Shown here one piece after another: positions 34,980 to 45,169 of a stretch of DNA of 64,000 nt. The stretch comes from Amylostereum areolatum (lineage: Eukaryota; Basidiomycota; Agaricomycetes; Russulales; Stereaceae): contig SAXG01000053.1 in NCBI GenBank assembly GCA_012932865.1, positions 248,001-312,000 on the forward strand. Direction: 5' to 3'. Position 1 is the stretch's first letter, and each line of letters opens with the position of its first letter. The notes below the pieces were generated by a model that was given only the letters and a program-made list of their open reading frames with translations, was not told the DNA's origin and did no database searches. The translations under genes and the position numbers were made by a program.

Positions 34980-35842
34980 GATGTCGACTGAATACCTCCA
35001 GGATAACTTGAATCGCGCAGAAGGTGAAGGTAGAATGGGGAGTTCAACTGTTCGAGGTGTCCGAGAAGGAAGCCTTTTATACACAACTTGAAGCATCGAA
35101 TGGAAGGGGTGCTAGACATCGCCAAACCCATGATAGGAACAGAACGGCAGTGCTCCTCGGGGTCTACTTACCAAGCACGTACTGATATACTGTGCGCATT
35201 CACTAGTCGGAATTGGAACGCGGGACCATGAATCGGCGGATACGTACCTCCTGGAGCTTGCCTTATACTCAGAACAACTGTCTTCTGAGAATAAGGTCAG
35301 CCACGGAGACTAGAGCTTGCCCATTCTGGCTTGATGAAACTGATCATTGGTGTATGCCAATTCCAGCATCATTTCACTGCTCTACCGTCCAGGCCATCCA
35401 ATGTTCGGATACTGAACACCTCCTGCTTCTTCAAGCACTTTGCTATAATACTTACCGCGAGGCTGTTCCATCGGTAACCAGGTTCGGCTTATCGACACGA
35501 ATATACAACGCACCAAAGTTGATCGGCGCGATGTTGGTTCCAGCGGAACATTGCACGAACAGCCTAAGCAGTGGGGGGACGACTGACTCATGGTGGCGGT
35601 CAACGTACTATTAGTGATTTTTCATATCCCGTCGGCATGAGCGGCATCCCATTTGATATCTACATATATGGGCATATCATTGATCTGTCTAAATTACATA
35701 AATTCTAGCGAACTTGGTTCAACTGACTTCAACTTCAACGTTCAACCAACATAATTGCACCCCATCATCGTCTCGCTCTACTATAGTACTCACATTCGTT
35801 ACTTACGCGTCACCACACCGACAAGCGTCAAGTTACGACCGA
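34980..35842. other. intergenic region between the 7TM gene (-) and the F-box gene (+)
   Basis: No supportable gene. A minus-strand frame at 35382-35603 has protein-like composition and ends at a GTAAGT donor near 35457, but nothing recognisable joins it. The interval is AT-richer near 35630-35780 and probably holds two divergent promoters. Confidence 0.4.
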
Positions 35843-37411
35843 ATGGCTCTCTGCGGATTACCCCCCGAGATTCAAGACGCCATTGTCGACAACATCGAGC
35901 CGCGCAGCGACCTGCTCTCCCTGGCCCTCACCTGCACCACTTTTCGCGACATCGTCGTCCCGAACCATCTGCACTTTCGTACCATCATCTCGCCCTACCC
36001 CAACACCCCTCTATGGAACCGTCTCGCGCGCCGACGCGACCTCGCACGCAGCGTCCGGCGGTTCGGGTTCATGGACGGAGACGAGAGGGAGTTCCCTCAG
36101 TTGTGGATGACTCCCCCCGCCGCCGAGCGTGTCTCGGTCGAGGACTCGACTTGCGACTCCACGCTTGGTGCGGAAGCTTTCGAAGGGATGATAAACCTCC
36201 GGGCGTTGCACGTGTCGGTTCCCGGGAGGTTTTACTGGCAGTATGACGTCCCGGCGTCCTTGCCAGCGGAGCGACGCCGTGCGCGCGAAGCCTTTCCGCT
36301 ATTTACCGCTTGCTCTCACATTGCATCGCTTCAGTTGGAGGAGCTACACCTATCGTTTCAGTGTCCCGAATTATTGGAGGTTGACCTTCCCGGCTTGGAC
36401 CTCGAAGACGAGCACAGTACGCCCCGGCCCCCAGCTGTATGTCGGCCATCCGGTAAGCCTCCCGATCCATCATGGCGAGTAGCTTGAAATGTGACAGAAT
36501 TCATGCACAGCTTTGGCGTATCTCCAACCTGACGTCTCTCGTGCTCACCGGGACGCTCATAAGTGACAGCTTGTACCAAGACTTCTGCTCCATGGTCACT
36601 CTCCCCATGCCTGCAAGTACGTCCTCATGCAATATACATACGTCTTTCTCTCAGCCTCTAACTCGGGCAATTAGTCCCTAGGTCTCCCTTGGTTCTGTGG
36701 ACCATCCAGCGAGGCGCTCTCTGTCCTCACTGCGCAGCCTCGTCGTCGGTCGCGTCTTCCCCCCCGAAGCGGTGGTTCACATCCTGGACTTCATCAAAGT
36801 GCATCCCGGCATCGAGGAATTCTCCTGGCACCGCTTTAGGTTCAACATCCCCCAATCCTTCTTTCCGCTGCCCAGCCTCAAACGCCTCGACGTGTCCTGC
36901 ATCCTCAGCTCCACGGGCAGTCCTGGAGGACAAGCCGCCTGGATCCGTCGATCTGGAGGCGGTGACGATTTCGCGGGACAATCGCTACGCCTTCCCCTAC
37001 CTCCCCGCCATCAACCCAGCCACCCTTCGTGAGGTACACTTCCTGGGCATGGACGACCCGGTCGTCCTCCGTGCACTATCGCACCAACTGCATTGGCGTG
37101 CCGTCGAGATATTGAGCATCTCCCGGAGCACGAAGCTTCCCAGCGCAAGCCAGCGTGTGGCCCGCGTCTTCACGGCGAACGGGTGTGTTCGTGGATGCCC
37201 TTCTCGCCCGGCGAACTGCTGCCGCTGCTCCCTCGCCTGCGAGTCGTCGGTCGCGTTTTGCTCTCCGCGTCCGCACCCTTGGAAGCTCCCCACCACGTCG
37301 ACGCAGGGCAAAATTCCTCCACCCCGCGTACGGAAGGATCTGCTGTCGGTCCGCGCTCGCTATCCACAGCTTGAATCCGTCTACGGGTGGCGCATGGATC
37401 GTCTGTACTGA
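35843..37411 (+). pseudogene. F-box / leucine-rich-repeat-like protein gene, frame-disrupted
   Basis: N-terminal F-box: MALCGLPPEIQDAIVDNIEP, LLSLALTCTTFRDIVVPNHL, the Skp1-binding fold of SCF ubiquitin ligase adaptors. LRR-like segments follow (LEELHLSFQCPELLEVDLPG; ISNLTSLVLTGTLISDSLYQ; VVHILDFIKVHPGIEEFSWH; LREVHFLGMDDPVVLRALSH; LLPLLPRLRVVGRVLLSAS; ARYPQLESVYGWRMDRLY). Exons 35843-36436 and 36511-36616 splice in phase. Beyond that the coding frame must shift near 36690, 36910, 37180 and 37315 without convincing introns. Most likely a recently decayed member of the large F-box family. Alternative: a functional gene with errors, or a shorter product. Confidence 0.6.
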
Positions 37412-38392
37412 CAGACATGCGTCGACTGCGTCAGTCTGCATCATTTGACACCGCTCCCAGGCCCTGATTTTGTCTTCTCGATACAGGTACGAACATGCCT
37501 TCGTGCTACTTATGATTTCTCAATGCATGCCGCTCGGCCTCGGTCGAGTCGCCATGCACTCTGCTGCGTGCGACATCGGAGCCCGTCAAAATCTCCATCG
37601 CACGGTTTCCGCTGTGTCCCACATCCGTATCGTTCCGTGTTGTCACTGTCTCAACGTCTCGAAATAGTACCCTCAAGGAGCACCTGAGCGTGTTTACAAA
37701 GCTCTCTGCCAGTATTTATAGCGCTTCCCTCGCCGAGGCGGGGATATTACTTCAAGTTTTTCGCAGAGCATGCCACCTCTCTCTGCTGGCCAACGTCGAC
37801 TACGAGTCCGAATGTATCCACGTAGATGCCATTGTTCCCCTTGGAGCTACTGCCGTTGTTTTCCAGGGTGCACCAAGCCACCGATTGCCCCGAACTCTTT
37901 AGGTCCTTGATGGATAAGCACATGGGCCTTCCGAGCGACATCCTATGTATATCCCCACACTTCGAATTTCCGTATGGATGGCCCTGTGGGCCGGTTATCA
38001 TCTCCACAGTCGACGACAGCAACGTACAGAGATGTCCTTGTGCTTGCCATGGAGATCCTGGTTTCGTCTTCTTCCCCCACTCGATTATCTTTGACAAAAT
38101 ATGATGCAGCGTCTGAGTCGAGTCGGGGTCACCTCCACCGCGCGCGCTCATTGCCCCCATTGCGCGCAACATCGTCTTTGCGCCCTTCGACCCCGCATTG
38201 CCATGACCAACGCGGCCGTCCTCCGAAGACCAGCTGACAGATTCACGCAACATCGATGGCCGATGATCTGTAAGCCTCGAGGCTCGAACTCCATATAACC
38301 GCGCCCGTCCGTCCTGCCCATCTCCGCATCTTCACCATCATCGACTTCACCATCATCGACCCGCCCCGCCACCAACAACAACAACGACAACA
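37412..38392. other. intergenic; possible small gene relic, otherwise the alpha/beta hydrolase promoter
   Basis: A 92-codon plus-strand frame at 37826-38104 (LELLPLFSRVHQATDCPEL..., ISPHFEFPYGWPCGPVIIS) and a 168-codon minus-strand frame at 37747-38253 overlap each other. The plus-strand frame looks more protein-like and could be the tail of a decayed gene, but I recognise no family. The last 120 bases before 38393 are C/A-rich (CAACAACAACAACGACAACA), typical of a fungal 5' UTR. Confidence 0.35.
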
Positions 38393-39352
38393 ATGTCCTC
38401 CGTCACCTTCGAACGCATCCAAGCCGACGGCGTCGACGTCTTCTACCGCGCGGCGGGAAAGCCCGAGTCCCCGACGCTCCTCCTCCTGCACGGCTTCCCC
38501 TCCTCCTCCTTCCAATTCCGCACCCTGCTCCCGCTCCTCGCCGCCGACTACCGCGTCCTCGCGCCCGACCTGCCCGGGTTCGGCTTCACGGACGTGCCCG
38601 CCGAGCGCCAGTACGCGTACACGTTCGACGGCCTGTCGAAGACCGTCGAGGCCTTCGTCGACGCGCTCGGCCTGACCAAGTTCGCGCTGTACGTGTTCGA
38701 CTACGGCGTAAGTCCGCCGTCCCGGCCTCTCCTCTCACCACCCCGAACGTGTTCTCACCGTACATACATACTTTGGCAGGCGCCCACTGGCCTGCGCCTC
38801 GCGCTCCGCCACCCCGACCGCGTCACCGCCATCATCACCCAAAACGGCAACGCCTACGCCGAAGGCCTGGCCTCGCCCTTCTGGGCGCCGCTCCGCGCGT
38901 ACTGGGCGCTGCCCGCCTTCTCCGCCACGGCCCCCGAGGCCGCCGCGCTCGACGCCGTCTTCACGCTCGCGACGACGCGGTGGCAGTACACGGACGGCGT
39001 GCCGGGCGCGCTGCTCCCGCGCGTCGACCCCGCGGCGTACACGCTCGACGCGCTGCTGCTGGCGCGCGCCGGCCAGCGCGAGGCGCAGCTCGCGCTCTGC
39101 TACGACTACGGGACGAACCCGGGCCTGTACCCGGCCTTCCAGGCGTACTTCCGCGAGAGCGGCGTGCCGGTGCTCGTGATGTGGGGCGCGAACGACGCCA
39201 TCTTCCCCCGGGCGGGCGCGGAGGCGTACGCGCGGGACGTGCGGGACGTCGTGCTGCGCTTCGTGGACGCGGGCCACTTCGCGCTCGAGACGCACGTGGA
39301 GGAGTTCGCGCGGGAGATCAGGGCGTTTCTGTCGACGCGGGTCGGGGCGTGA
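38393..39352 (+). CDS. alpha/beta hydrolase (epoxide hydrolase / haloalkane dehalogenase-like)
   Basis: Two exons, 38393-38707 and 38780-39352, joined by a 72-nt GT-AG intron that happens to be in frame; 295 residues. Oxyanion region LLLLHGFPSSSFQFR. The nucleophile elbow is rebuilt across the splice (VFDYG + APTG), giving an Asp nucleophile in D-Y-G-A-P-T-G, as in the epoxide hydrolase/dehalogenase class. The cap domain runs from about residue 125 to 225; the acid is the Asp of WGANDAIFP and the base the His of DAGHFALETH. No signal peptide, so cytosolic. The substrate is unknown: epoxide, haloalkane or lactone hydrolysis are all possible for this fold. Confidence 0.9.
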   Translation: MSSVTFERIQADGVDVFYRAAGKPESPTLLLLHGFPSSSFQFRTLLPLLAADYRVLAPDLPGFGFTDVPAERQYAYTFDGLSKTVEAFVDALGLTKFALYVFDYGVSPPSRPLLSPPRTCSHRTYILWQAPTGLRLALRHPDRVTAIITQNGNAYAEGLASPFWAPLRAYWALPAFSATAPEAAALDAVFTLATTRWQYTDGVPGALLPRVDPAAYTLDALLLARAGQREAQLALCYDYGTNPGLYPAFQAYFRESGVPVLVMWGANDAIFPRAGAEAYARDVRDVVLRFVDAGHFALETHVEEFAREIRAFLSTRVGA

Positions 39353-39688
39353 GGTGGGAGCATGTAACGTGTAACGTGTAAGGGCAACCGTTGGGAGGTT
39401 CGGTTCGGAACGCGGTCACTGTAGTTGTATCTGTATCGTCGGTATGTAGGACTGCGTCTGCGCCGCTATAGATGTGTGGCTGAGGCCCTCGACTCGAGCC
39501 TTTGGAAACAAGGATGTCCGCCGAGCTCGTGCGGAAAAAGTCTGCGCGCGACTCCGAGCGCACGCGCGAGCCTGGGAGCCTGAGAAAGAGTGTGAAGTTC
39601 CTTTGTTTTATTCCATCCAAGAGACCGCGTCCAATATGAGTAAGTACCAAAGTACCCATCCGTGCCGCCCCGCCTCGCGCGAACGCCC
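39353..39688. other. convergent 3' region between the hydrolase and S28 peptidase genes
   Basis: Stop codons of a plus-strand and a minus-strand gene face each other. No gene seen; both 3' UTRs are expected here. Confidence 0.6.
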
Positions 39689-42036
39689 CTACGCGTCCTT
39701 GCTGACCACGATCCCGACGCGCGTCGCACGCGTCGCACGCGCGGGCTTCCACTCCGCGATCCACGTCCCGATCTGCGCGAGCCCCGCCTTCTGCACCCTG
39801 AGCACGGTCGCGTCCACCGCGCCGTTCGCGGTGCTCAGGTCCGAGCAGTGGAAGCCGTCGCTGAGCCCGATGTTCGCCGCGGGCGTCCCGGGCGGGTGCA
39901 GGCCCTCCGCGGAGACGGTGGCGTCGCGCCAGGGGTCGCCTAAGGTTCGCGTCAGTCGGGGGGGACGGGAGGGACGGAAGAGAGAGTGGGAGTAGGGGGC
40001 GGGGACGGGGGACGCACGCTGGCCGTTGGCGAAGAAGAGGCGGTCGACGCTCAGGTTCCAGCCGTCGTACGCGGCGTTGGTCGCGGCGACGTTCGCGACG
40101 GGGGGCTGGGGGAAGGCCTCGGGGAACATCTGCTGGCATTGCCGCTCGTCGGCGGACGTGACCACGAGGCGGGAGACGAGGGAGACGTGGTCCCTCGGGG
40201 CCGTGTCCTGGAGGAAGCCGACTTCGTTGCAGCTGTGAGGCGGAGCGGGGGGGGGGGGGGGGGGGTCAGCAAGCAATGCGGGAGGGGCCACACGGGCGAC
40301 GAGGACGGGCGCGCACACGATCCAGAACCACGACCGGTTCGCGTTGTCGACCGCGGTGTCCGTCCACTGTTCCTGCGTGGCGTTGTACGTGCCCAGGCAC
40401 GTCCTGCCATGACAAAGCCCCCACCACCCCCCGTCAGCGCGCCAAGCTCGGACGGAGACACGCGAGCGGATCGGCACTCACTCGGCGTCGACGTCGCCGC
40501 AGACTGTCGAAGGGCAATGCAGAAAAGGCGCCGGTCAGGGCGGGGTCAGGGAGGGGAGGGGAGGGGCGCGGCGAGCAGGGGAGACGCACGGTTGGGGAGG
40601 TAGGTGTCCTTGAAGTACGCGGCCCACGCGTCCAGGGCGTGCGTCGCGCCGAACCCAGCCGCCGGCGCGATCGTCCCGTCCTTGTCGACCTCGAGCGCGT
40701 CGCAGAACTCGAAGAACGCGGCGCCGGGCCCGCTCGAGGGCGACAGCTCCTGCCAGTCCCAGAGGTTGTTCCGCACTGCGGCGTGAGTCGCACCCGTCAG
40801 CACCCCCGCGGACGCGCAAGAGAAGAAGCAGAAGAAGACGAAAAAGGAGAGCACGCACGCGCGCCGGTGACGTCGTCCGCGTGCACGACGCCGGCGAGCC
40901 CGAACCGCGCCTTGAGCGCCTGGAAGGCGGTCGCGTTGTGGGCGGCGGCGGCGTCGAACGCGGCGACGGCGGCCTGGACGTCGTTGGAGCAGTTCGTGGG
41001 CATGCCCTCGCGGATGGGCTCGAAGTAGCGCCAGAAGTCGCTGCAAAGCCCGTGGAGCGGGGGGTCAGGACGCGCGCGCGGGGGCGGGGCGGGGAGGAAG
41101 CGCGGCGGGCGTACAAGATGCTCTCCACGACGGCGGAGGACGCGTATCCGGCCTGGAAGACGTCGGGCTTGCTGGTGAGCGCGAACGGCGCGGTCAGTCG
41201 CGCGCTGTGGATGTCTAGGGGGGAGAGAGGGGGACGTACTTGACCATCGTGAACGCGGTCAGGGCACCTAGTCGGAGGGCCGCCCCTCGGTGAGCGCAGA
41301 TCGTGGGAGGATAGGAGGGACGCTCCCCGCACCTGCGTAGCTGCCGCCGACCAAGATCCACGGCGCCTGCCCCGGCGCGACCTTATCGCCGCCCGGCATG
41401 GGGAGCTTGACGTGCTTGGCGAAGTACTCGAGGTCGTCGACGCCTTGCTGGATGGTGTGGTACTTGAGGCTCTTGACGGTGAGGTCGGGGAAGGGGTTGG
41501 AGAGGCCGTAGTAGCGGTGCTCGAGCACGATGGCCGCGCCCTTTTCTTGCTGGGCGATCTGGCCGTTGATGGTCCTGTTCGTGAGGTAGCCGGTGTAGCC
41601 TGCGGGCGAGGCGGGGTGAGCGTGGGGCGGGAGGACGGACGGGCAGAAGTGAACGCACGCTCCGCGTTCGACTCTCCCGGCGTGGACAGGATGATCGGTC
41701 CACCTGAACCGAGAATATAAATATAAATTCCATGGACGACAGGTTGGATCGAGGGGGACACGCACCGGGCTCGTAGAAGTTCCAGGTGGTCCAGTAGCGC
41801 TGCTTGAACGTGCCGAGGCCGGGGTTGCCGTGGTCGATGAGCTGGTCGAAGTAGTAGGTGGTGTTCAGAGGCGGGAGCGCGGCGGAGGACGTCGCGTGGA
41901 CGACCCGGGCGTGGTCGTCGGACAGCGGGACGGGCGGCGGCAGCGGCAGCGGGGGCATGTTCGCGTTCATCCGGCCATCGGGGAGGGCGGCGTGGGCGAG
42001 CGGGACGAGGGCCAGGAGGACGTGAGCGAACAACAT
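39689..42036 (-). CDS. secreted serine peptidase, family S28 (prolyl carboxypeptidase-like), copy 1
   Basis: Secreted serine exopeptidase of the S28 (PRCP/DPP7) clan SC fold, which releases residues after proline. Eleven exons: 42036-41766, 41703-41659, 41599-41333, 41267-41240, 41171-41115, 41040-40859, 40775-40590, 40503-40482, 40403-40317, 40232-40018, 39939-39689; 1611 nt, 536 residues. Signal peptide MLFAHVLLALVPLAHA, then FDQLIDHGNPGLGTFKQRYW, EHRYYGLSNPFPDLTVKSL. Catalytic Ser in GGSYAGA (split by an intron), Asp in GQRDPWRDA, His in SDGFHCSDL. Cys-containing segments (NEVGFLQD, VCGDVDAETCLGTY) fit an extracellular disulfide protein. It is a close paralogue of the gene at 63107, with identical early intron positions. 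Confidence 0.93.
40247..40265. repeat. G19 homopolymer in an S28-1 intron
   Basis: Nineteen consecutive G on the plus strand (C on the transcript) in the intron between the exons 40403-40317 and 40232-40018, about 15 nt before the acceptor. On the sense strand it could serve as an extended pyrimidine tract. Confidence 0.85.
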
Positions 42037-42759
42037 GCCTGCCGTTCTGCGAGAGACGGTGAGGGGACAAGAGGGCGCCGGTGAGCGCTCGAGCCGGAAA
42101 ATGCAACGCGAGCCATGGTTTATATAAGTCCCTCGCGTGCAGAGTCGGCGGAGGAAGCCATGTTGGCATCAAATACCGCCATGCCGCTGTCAACAGTCAT
42201 ATGCGTCCGAACGCCTATCGGTGCGTTCCCACAAGGGAAAGCTCGCCTGTTATTTGGATGTTGCGTTACCAACGCATGATGGGCGCGAGGGACCGCGCGG
42301 GTGCGTCGACCACGGCATGTGGGACCACGTCCCGCTCGTGGACTTCAAATCTCCCGTCCAGGAGGGAGTTCGTGACCATGCACGGAGGGACAAAAACTAA
42401 AGGGGGGGGGGATGGAGAAGGCGGGCAGGGAAGCGTAGGGCCCTGGGGGTTACTACTTACTAAGTACTCGTAGTAGAGAGTCTAGAGACTGCTTTAGTAG
42501 TACGTACTTCGGACCCTTTCCCACGGTCACAATCTGGTTCTTCCGTACTGCGACTCAGAGGACTCCGGCTTGAAGCCAGATCGCCCATCAAAATACATAT
42601 GCTTACCTCCGTGGACTGGCATCGAAAGCCCAACCCGTAGCCCGTCATAACAAAGAAATACATCGCATTCGGCGTACAGAACAATCTCAGACTAGCATGC
42701 TACAAGCAACAACGTGACGGACGACTTCTTCACCTCCCCACGGGCCCTTTCGCTCGCGC
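42037..42759 (-). promoter_or_regulatory. S28-1 promoter with TATA box at 42119-42126; remainder intergenic
   Basis: On the minus strand TATATAAA lies 83 bases before the ATG at 42036, which resembles the TATA placement of the paralogue at 63107. The rest, to the eRF3 stop at 42760, holds no supportable gene. A G10 run (42402-42412) and (CTA)n/(TAG)n palindromes near 42455-42500 are present. Confidence 0.55.
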
Positions 42760-44915
42760 TCAAGCCACGGACAGCCCCGCCACGCCATCCGCCAGATCGT
42801 CGCTCGTGCCCTCCACGAGCTTCGTGACCTGCGTCCAAAACCCAACACGTCAGTGCGCCTGCGCCCCACCGGAACCGCGCGCGAAACGCACCTTTCCGAT
42901 GGCGATCGTTTTGCCCTCGTCCCGCAGCGTGAAGCGGCCGAGCTGGGGGTAGTCCGAGAACCGCTCGACGCATATCGGCGCCGTGGTCTCGATGAGCGCG
43001 ACGATGCGCTGCCCTGCGGTCCGCCGTCAGCTCGCCCGTTGTCTTCGGTCGATGGAACGGACGGAACGGGCCCACCTCTCTTAGCGAACTGCGGCGGCTT
43101 CCGCGACTTGCGCCCGGTCGCCTTGTCGAAGTAGTGCAACAGAGCCTGGATGGAAAGACAGACGCGTCAGCGATGCGCCCCCCCGGGGGCCCGGGGGGGC
43201 CGTCCCGACCGTCAGCATGAGAGGCGCGCGTACGGAGAGCGTGACCTCCTCCGCGAGCGTGTGGACGTGCATGACGGCCGTGTACCCGGCGCAGATGATG
43301 TTCTTGTGCTCGAGGATCGCGAGCTGCGCCTCGAACTGGCGCACGGCGTGCACCGGCTTCGCGAGGCTGCTGAGCACGAACCCGGGGCTGATGTCCTCGT
43401 CCTCGACCCCGCGCAGGCGGATGCGGACGTTGTCGCCCGAGACCGCGGCGGCGACCTCCTCGTCCAGCTCGGTGCTGATGGACGTGACCTCCACCTGCAC
43501 CTTGTTCGGCATCAGCATCAGCGAGTCGCCCTTGCGCATGTGCCCGGACTCGATCTTGCCGACCGCGACCGTGCCCAGGTCCTTGTACTTCTCCGAGATC
43601 GGCATCATCAGCGGCGAGGACATCTTGCGGTCGACCATCGGCAGCTTGTCCAGGAGCTCGAGGACGGACGGGCCGCTGTTCTCGGAGCGTGGCGTGAGCA
43701 CGCGAGGCGGAAAAAGCGAAACCGAAGGCGCACGCACTCCCACCACGAGCAAACGTCCTTGGAGACGCGCTCCTTGAGGTTGGCGCCGGTGTACCCAGAC
43801 ACGGGGAGCCAGTGCACGTCCGTCTTGAGGTTGAATCCCGCGCCGCGCACGAACGGCGTGAGCTTCTCCTTGACCTCCTCGTACCGGGCCTTGTCCCACC
43901 CGACGGTGGCGTCGTCCATTTTGTTGATGACGACGACGATCCTGTTCACGCCCGCGGTCTTGACGAGCATGATGTGCTCGCGCGTCTGCCCGCCGCGCTC
44001 GAACCCGGTCTCGAACTCGCCCTTGCGGGCGGAGATGACGAGCACGGCGACGTCCGCCTGCGCCGCGCCGGTGATCATCGACGGCACGAACGTCTTGTGG
44101 CCGGGGGCGTCGAGGATGGTGTACCGCCGGAGGGCGGTCTCGAAGTACGCGCGGCCGACCTCGACGGTTTTGCCCTTGAGACGCTCCTGCGGGGTGGAAT
44201 CGAGGGCCCAGGACAGGTACCACGTCTCCCGGCCGGCGTCCTTGGCCTCCTTTTCGTACTTTTCCATCGTGCGCTTGTCGACGGTGCCGCAGAGATAGAG
44301 GAGATTTCCGCCCATGGTGCTCTTGCCGGCGTCGACGTGGCCGACGAAGACGATGTTGAGATGCTCCTTGACTGCGGCGAAAGGTCGGATCCCGCACGAG
44401 AAACAGACGGCGAAAAGAGAGGGGGGGGACGTACTGTCGCCGAAGAGGTCCTCGAGCACGGTCTGATCTGCAACGGCGTGCACCTCCTGCACGATCGCCG
44501 CCGTATCCGTCTTGGCCCGGTCCATCGTGAACGTTTTCGAGGGCGCCGCCGCACCAGACGAGACGGTCGGGGCCGAGGGTTCGCTCGCGGCAGGCTTGGG
44601 GGCCGCAGCGGGTTTGGATGCGGGCGCCTGTGCGGCGGGAGGAGGGGCAGCGGGCTTGGATCCGCCGATGTTCAAGCTGATCGTGGGCGGGGGCGCGGGG
44701 GCTTCTGTCTGAAGGGGGCGCTCGACAGGCTTGAGGGGCGCGGCTGGCCTGGATCCGCCGATGTTGAGGCTGATCGTGGGCGGAGGGGCGGGGGCCTCCG
44801 TCTGCTCCACGCGCTCGAAGGGCTGCAAGGGCGGCTGCGGGGGCTGGGGCGGGGCGGGGGCACGCGTGGACCGTCCGGGGACGAATTCGAAGGCGCCGGC
44901 GTTGAGTCTGCTCAT
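42760..44915 (-). CDS. SUP35: eukaryotic release factor 3 (eRF3), translation-termination GTPase
   Basis: GTPase partner of eRF1 in stop-codon recognition and peptide release. Six exons: 44915-44435, 44371-43738, 43675-43234, 43145-43076, 43013-42892, 42828-42760; 1818 nt, 605 residues. The N-terminus has RLNAGAFEFVPG, fitting the PAM2 pattern LNxxAxxFxP that binds poly(A)-binding protein. Then come two direct repeats of QTEAPAPPPTISLNIGGS and an Ala/Pro-rich linker. The G domain has G1 GHVDAGKST, G3 DAPGHKTF, G4 NKMDD, and the eRF3-typical YLSWALDSTPQER. Domains 2-3 (DKLPMVDRKMSSP, GTVAVGKIESG, CAGYTAVMHVHT, RFTLRDEGKTIAIGKV) complete it. No Gln/Asn-rich prion domain is present. Its 5' end is 205 bp from the divergent TFIIIA gene. 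Confidence 0.95.
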
Positions 44916-45120
44916 CGTGGGAGACGGCGAGGAGGAAGGGGAGGGAGACGAGGGAGACGGGGACGAGAGGGCGATGGCGGGTTGGAAGCAACTCGCTCGA
45001 GGCGCGTGCGACTCGATTCGATAAAAAAAAACTGGGGTTCTCCACCACCACCACCATCATCCGCGCTCCCGACGGTCGCCGCTGACTCGCTTTCTTTGGC
45101 CTCCCTTGCATCACGGCGAT
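44916..45120. promoter_or_regulatory. bidirectional promoter, eRF3 (-) / TFIIIA (+)
   Basis: Two translation/RNA-polymerase-III-related genes start 205 bp apart on opposite strands. The interval has C/T-rich tracts in both directions and an A8 run at 45023-45030, but no TATA box I would defend. Shared regulation is inferred from geometry only. Confidence 0.5.
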
Positions 45121-45138
45121 ATGGCGAGTACGACGTCC

Positions 45139-45169
<31 letters not shown>

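Noticed and set aside
38735..39295. 186- and 210-codon frames overlapping the alpha/beta hydrolase
   Set aside because: Arg/Ala/Pro-rich shadows of the hydrolase exon; all catalytic motifs are in the annotated frame.
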